DNA of 64,000 bases from Acanthornis magna (taxonomy: Eukaryota; Chordata; Aves; Passeriformes; Acanthizidae). A program made the translations under genes and the position numbers. Where the stretch lies: positions 3,162,001 to 3,226,000 of the forward strand of contig JAWUZG010000159.1 in the NCBI GenBank assembly GCA_036785705.1, written 5' to 3'. The notes beneath the pieces were generated by a model. It searched no databases, was not told the DNA's origin, and worked only from the letters and a program-made list of their open reading frames with translations. Positions 59,816-64,000 of the stretch are shown here, piece by piece. Every line of letters starts with the position of its first letter. Position 1 is the first letter of the stretch.

Positions 59816-61679
59816 ACAAAGGGTCAGCAAGGAAAGGAGGGGAATTTCATATATAAATTATATATAAGATATAATGTTATGTTATATTCAGAATGGTGAG
59901 AATTGTCCTCATTTTTCATCCAGAGACTCAAGGTAACATTGCTGATTTACGAGGGAGCGGAACTGCAGCCCTGTGTGGAACCAGTGCCTTCCTGCCTGAG
60001 CTCAGCTCATTTCCCAGCATCCACCAGTTTCAGATTTAAAACCAACCCCAGAATGGGGCTGGACACCCACAGGACCAATCCTTGTGGGGTCACGGGGGCC
60101 AAGGATTGTCCCCAGGCAATTGTGGGATTGCTGCATCCCTGCAGCCAAATCCTGAGGGACTGCACCGCATCCAGCCAGGAACGCCCCAGCTTTCCAGGGC
60201 CCAGCACAACCAGAGCATCCGAAAAAGCCAAGAGGATGATGTGCAAACCAACCATCCTCCAGTACAAACCCAGCCTTCCCAAAGCCACCACCAAGGAGAG
60301 CAAAGGCTCCTCCTCTGTTGGGAAGGGGCTCAGCACTGCCCACGCCTCCATCAGCCATGGTAATTAATTTAAACAAACAAAAAAAAAGCCTAAATAAACC
60401 CCACCAAATCCTATAGGTAGGAAATCTCCCCAATGGCCCAACCTGCCTTTTCTCACCCACGACTCACGAGCACCTGCTCACAGCTCAATCCCCCTTGGCG
60501 TACCTGGAACAAGTGATGACGGCACTCCCCGTGAACAGAGACGGATAAAGACTCCCCAAAATCCAAACTCAGTCTCACCTGTTCCCCATGCCTGGGGGAG
60601 GATGCTACAATGGGAAGGACTTGATTAACCTCTGCATGACTTGCCTGGCACCACAGCTAGCGAACGATGCCTGAGGAGCCCCGGAGCAAGACAAAGATGG
60701 GGCTGCGATTGCAGGGATATTACTCAAAAGCAAAACGCTGCCCTCAGCGGCCCCGCAGAGATGGAAACTGGAGTTTGGGAAGCTGGGGAGCGGCTTTTTG
60801 AGGAGTTCAGATTTGCACATCATTGCAACATCACAGAAACATGAGGAAATTTGGGGCTGAAAGCTTTACCCTCGGACGTGTCTCCCGCCTAGGCAGAACA
60901 TTAAACTTGTGTTTAAACCAAATTTCTTTTATCTTGCCACATTATTGTAGGATCCTGGTAAAAGAGCCAACTATTTTACATTGGAAAATGTTACAAAGTA
61001 AAAAGCTTCCAGAATTAAAGGATTTAATTTTCTTATTTTCCTTTGGGAAAATAAGACCTCTATATCCAAGGCACTCCTCTGGCTTTAGCAGCGATCCGCT
61101 GACTCGATGGCTCACAACACTGACAAGGAAGGTCCCCTTCTCACCAGTTTTAAGCACAAAAAGTTTTAATGTGGGGAAGATTCAAAAAGCGGAATTTGCA
61201 CACTAATTTAAAGCCACAACACCGCACGCCCGAGTCACAACTGTTGTATCCTTTTCCTCTTTCTTCTTCTCCCCCCCACCCTCCATCTCCTTTTGTTGTT
61301 CCTAGATTTAAAGATCAGCCAGCTTTGTTTGCTATCTAGCCTTATTTTGGGGGTAAAAAGGGTCGATGGGGAAGCAGGAAAAAGGAGTGATTGGCCTGCA
61401 TCCCTGTTAAAACCCAGGAGCGGACAGCCAGCTTTCCTCTGGCATCGCCTTTCAAAGCCCATGCCGCAGTCAGCATATTGAATATTTAATGTCCTGATGA
61501 GCATTTCCACCTGCTGACACAGGCAAAGTGACAGAACAATACACGCGCTGGAACAAGATCATCAATTGACTCCCCAGTCAGTCTGCCGGGTCAGGCAGTT
61601 AAAAAAAAATAATAATATAAAATAATCTGTCTGTCTTTCTCCCCCGCCTTGCCCGGGGTCACACACTGCTCCTCTGAGA

Positions 61680-62450
61680 AGGATTCCCACCTGAAATACA
61701 TACTTCTTTACATTCCATAGCTTGCCAGGTTCATATGGGCATATAAAGAAGTATGTCTCTCAAGCAGGTAGTTTCAATATGCGCATTTATATGGTCACAG
61801 GAGGAAAAATAACGCTGATTTACAATTTACATCCTGAGAGGGAGTTACGGCTCAGTTCAAACCAGCAGACTTTCCTCCTGCCCAGCCCATGTGCAGACAG
61901 ACACACACCCCAGCTCCCGATCCTCGCCGGTAATGCTGGGCTGAGCCCTCGGCAGATGATGGATTTTGGGTCCTGGGCAGGGGAACTGCATAATTCGCTG
62001 GACACAAAGCAGCAGAGGTCCAGTGGCAGCCCTGGCAGGGGCTCTTTGAAACGTAAACGGCACAGAGTAAAAGCCAGCCTCCCACTCCACCTAAAAAGTA
62101 GGTGCTTCATTCAAAATCATAAACTTCCAGCATTTAAAAAAGACCAAAATGTGGTTTAGAGGGAAGCCTTTGCTGTATACGCATATAGGTTTCATTTCAG
62201 ACAAAGCCATGTGGGAGAAAGTTAAATATGTATCAATTCCCAATTGCCTCCATCCTACAATTTGGAAACAAAAAGCCAATTTGTTTTCAGAAAGCCAAGG
62301 ATCGAATGGCCAGCTACTGATTTACAAACCACCGCCGGGAAGGACTGCTCCATTCGCCAGAGTAAGAGAACTCATCAGCCCCAGACATGCGATTGCTTTA
62401 TCAGCAAGTAGAGATTAAAGCATAGGAAGAAGAAAGCATCTTACCTAGTG
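61680..62450. promoter_or_regulatory. candidate regulatory sequence upstream of right CpG island
   Basis: Largely repeat-free DNA with AT-rich ends (61690-61850 and 62100-62290) and a GC-moderate middle, close to the right-hand CpG island. There is no recognised exon. This is a composition-based call. Confidence 0.27.
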
Positions 62451-62561
62451 AATCCAATGATTTTTCCTCTGCTGGTCACTGGGAGCGAGACACTACCCCC
62501 GCAGATAAGCAACCCCCAAAAGATAGCACATGCCTTTTGGCGAGTTCAGGGCATTAAAAAT

Positions 62562-62580
62562 AAAAAAAAAAAAAAAAAAA
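62562..62580. repeat. poly(A) run, 19 A
   Basis: An uninterrupted A run followed by TTAAAAATTG at the left edge of the right-hand CpG island. Confidence 0.95.
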
Positions 62581-62769
62581 TTAAAAATTGCTCCTAATAA
62601 CTCATCCGGTTGAGCTCCACGCCAGCTAAGGGGCTCTGGGAAGACCTGCAGACACAGCAGGCAGCCAAAGCGAGGTGCTGGGAGCTCGGGCCAAAGTGTC
62701 GCCGAGTTGTTCCCGCAGCCCTGGACGCCACCGCGCTGTGCCCGGCGGGGCTCGGTCCCGCACACAGCC

Positions 62770-62796
62770 CTGGCTCTGGCTCTGGCTCTGGCTCTG
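62770..62796. repeat. (CTGGCT)n hexamer array, about 4.5 units
   Basis: A perfect hexamer array of the same motif as at 542-650 in the left-hand island. Confidence 0.9.
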
Positions 62797-62828
62797 CCCC
62801 TCTCCCTCGCCTCCCTCGCAGCCGTGCT

Positions 62829-62842
62829 GAGCTTTAAAGCTC
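62829..62842. promoter_or_regulatory. 14-bp palindrome with TTTAAA core
   Basis: GAGCTTTAAAGCTC is a perfect 14-bp palindrome in the CpG island. A TTTAAA core can act as a TATA-like element and, being palindromic, in either direction. About four perfect 14-bp palindromes are expected in 64 kb by chance, so only its position is suggestive. ACAATG (SOX type) follows at about 62849. Confidence 0.35.
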
Positions 62843-62984
62843 CCTGAACAATGTGGGCCGAGTGGCAGGGCTGCGCTGGCCGCCCGGGCTGAATGGGAGA
62901 CTATAATGGGCAGGATTTAGGCAGGAGCGCGGCGGAGGTCACGCCGGGCGCTGCTGCTCGCTCAGCAGGGCGGGCACGGTGCCT

Positions 62985-62993
62985 CCTCACCTG
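62985..62993 (-). other. strong splice-donor-like site
   Basis: On the minus strand the sequence reads GCGGGCGCAG|GTGAGG, which agrees with the 5' splice consensus MAG|GTRAGT at all but the last base. It would end an upstream exon at 62991. The presumed exon, running from the right, has no start codon in frame to a known protein and may be untranslated. Confidence 0.35.
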
Positions 62994-63004
62994 CGCCCGC
63001 CGCG

Positions 63005-63245
63005 GCCGCCGATCGATACCAATTTACAGGCAAATGTGCAATGGCTGCCTCCGTGTTAATGAATTTTGCCGTTTCTCACAGTCTCCTAATGAACCCTTTA
63101 AAGAGGGTTTAAGTAAACTTAGCAAGTGGCAAACTAAGCACTTTGGAATACCTAATTGCATCGATGCTTCTCACTGCTTTTTAAAATATCGCTGCCAGCT
63201 GGGGAGCAAATATTTCCCTGTGCCCCACTGACTTCAGCACCACTG
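63005..63245. promoter_or_regulatory. candidate conserved-looking flank of CpG island
   Basis: The composition switches abruptly from CpG-rich to AT-rich. It carries paired ATCGAT words (63011 and 63161), TTAATGAATTTTG and CCTAATTGCATCGATG. It could be a 5' untranslated exon on the minus strand or proximal regulatory DNA. TTCAGCACC at 63233-63241 matches only the left half of a REST site. Confidence 0.3.
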
Positions 63246-64000
63246 AAAAGCAAAGGCCGCATGGAGCCAGCGTGTAAATCCACTGTGCTCGGCCCCAACC
63301 CCCAAAATCGCTTTTACACCCCTCATGCAACACTGGCTCACACCTCGGCCATGGCTCTGTGCATCTTCCCCCTCATTCCCTGAGTTTGTTGGCCCTTTTA
63401 ACCATCACTATTTGTCTCGTTTAAAGGCAAATTTCAACCTTTAGTTTGGATTAAGGGGAAGAGAGATGGAGCTGTGGCACTGGTGTAATGCATGACTGCA
63501 GTGAAATTAAAGCAAAGGGAGAACTGGGGAGTGTGAGGGAAAGTCTGAGTGCTTCAGATTAAAAAAAACAAAACCCAAACAAACAACAAAAAAAAGTGTT
63601 GGTGGTGGGGTGTTGCATAGCCAAGCACTCCATGGTATTGAATTTCCTTCAGACTGACAGCAGTAGGACAGCTACTGGACTTCTTGGGCTGTTAAACATC
63701 TGCGCCTTATACCCACTTTGATTTCTTCAAATCCATTTGACATGGGCTGTCCTGAACAGTCCCCAACTTCTGCAGACAAGCGGGACAGTGGCTGCCAGCC
63801 ACTAAGGCAAGTCCTGTGTAAGCGCTTTAAAAAATGACCTTTTAAATCCTTACTAGAGCTGAAGACAATGACACAACCACAGCAGCAGAGTTCATCGTGG
63901 CGATTTAAATTTGCTTTGAGGTTCTGGGTGGAATCTTATGCTTTCCAGGGTTGTGCCTTTTGGTGGAGGAGCAGACAAATGGCCTGATGGTGCTTTTAAT
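63246..64000. other. no recognisable gene
   Basis: Ordinary noncoding sequence. An A/C-rich run (AAAAAAAACAAAACCCAAAC and on) lies at 63559-63596. Nothing else was recognised up to the window edge. Confidence 0.5.

Larger units (their letters stand above)
57571..62561. other. no recognisable gene
   Basis: AT-rich candidate regulatory DNA (58130-58700 and 61680-62450, listed separately) lies beside GC-moderate segments and a polypurine tract (59655-59815). An A/T-rich run at 59850-59890 follows the purine tract. Open frames of up to 154 codons show no domain. Confidence 0.5.
62600..63030. promoter_or_regulatory. CpG island, probable promoter region
   Basis: GC-rich with dense CpG, especially 62700-62760 and 62930-63015. 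It contains a CTGGCT hexamer array, a TTTAAA-centred palindrome and a strong minus-strand donor-like site at 62991/62990. On the plus strand a long pyrimidine tract ending in CTCGCAG at 62821 looks like a splice acceptor. This fits a promoter or first-exon region. The strand is uncertain, with minus slightly favoured. Confidence 0.6.

Overview
The window looks like vertebrate nuclear DNA, most likely from a bird. The repeats that can be placed are short 3' tails of CR1 LINEs, one long decayed CR1/L3-type LINE, a MIR-like SINE, minisatellites and homopolymer runs. No mammalian L1 or Alu-type sequence was seen. There are no operons, bacterial-type gene spacing or viral genes. No protein-coding gene can be called with confidence. 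Every long open frame is either an artefact of a tandem repeat or low-complexity tract, or lacks any recognisable domain.

Layout. A CpG island with promoter-like elements sits at the left end (about 1-720), and a second lies near the right end (about 62600-63030). Each carries a splice-donor-like sequence on the minus strand and a short CTGGCT-type hexamer array. Between them is about 62 kb without a recognisable gene. From 721 to 16200 the DNA alternates between ordinary GC-moderate sequence, a 313-bp tract made almost only of G and T (5925-6237), a 22-copy 17-bp minisatellite (9102-9475) beside an orphan CpG-rich patch, and AT-rich blocks dense in homeodomain-type TAAT cores. From 16200 to 38700 come ordinary sequence, an ancient minus-strand LINE of about 1.75 kb (22855-24610), a 42-bp tandem repeat (29008-29232) and a 128-bp tandem duplication (31922-32170). 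From 38700 to 62500 AT-rich, TAAT-rich blocks recur, the longest at about 52260-55480. Near 58150 there is a perfect MAF-recognition palindrome.

Interpretation. A long gene-free span, AT-rich islands rich in TAAT and SOX-type cores, and CpG islands at both ends would fit a regulatory desert or very large first intron of a developmental gene. A minus-strand gene with two alternative promoters would explain both donor-like sites, but this is inference. No gene name is offered because no exon was recognised. Conservation was not measured, so the 'candidate regulatory block' entries rest on composition and motifs only. Repeat-family calls rest on remembered consensus features, not on a database search.

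No clearly new biological system was found. The observations most worth following are the minisatellite whose 22 units differ at a single position, the perfect T-MARE, the long relic LINE, and the 42-bp array that repeats an acceptor-plus-donor (recursive-splice-like) junction.
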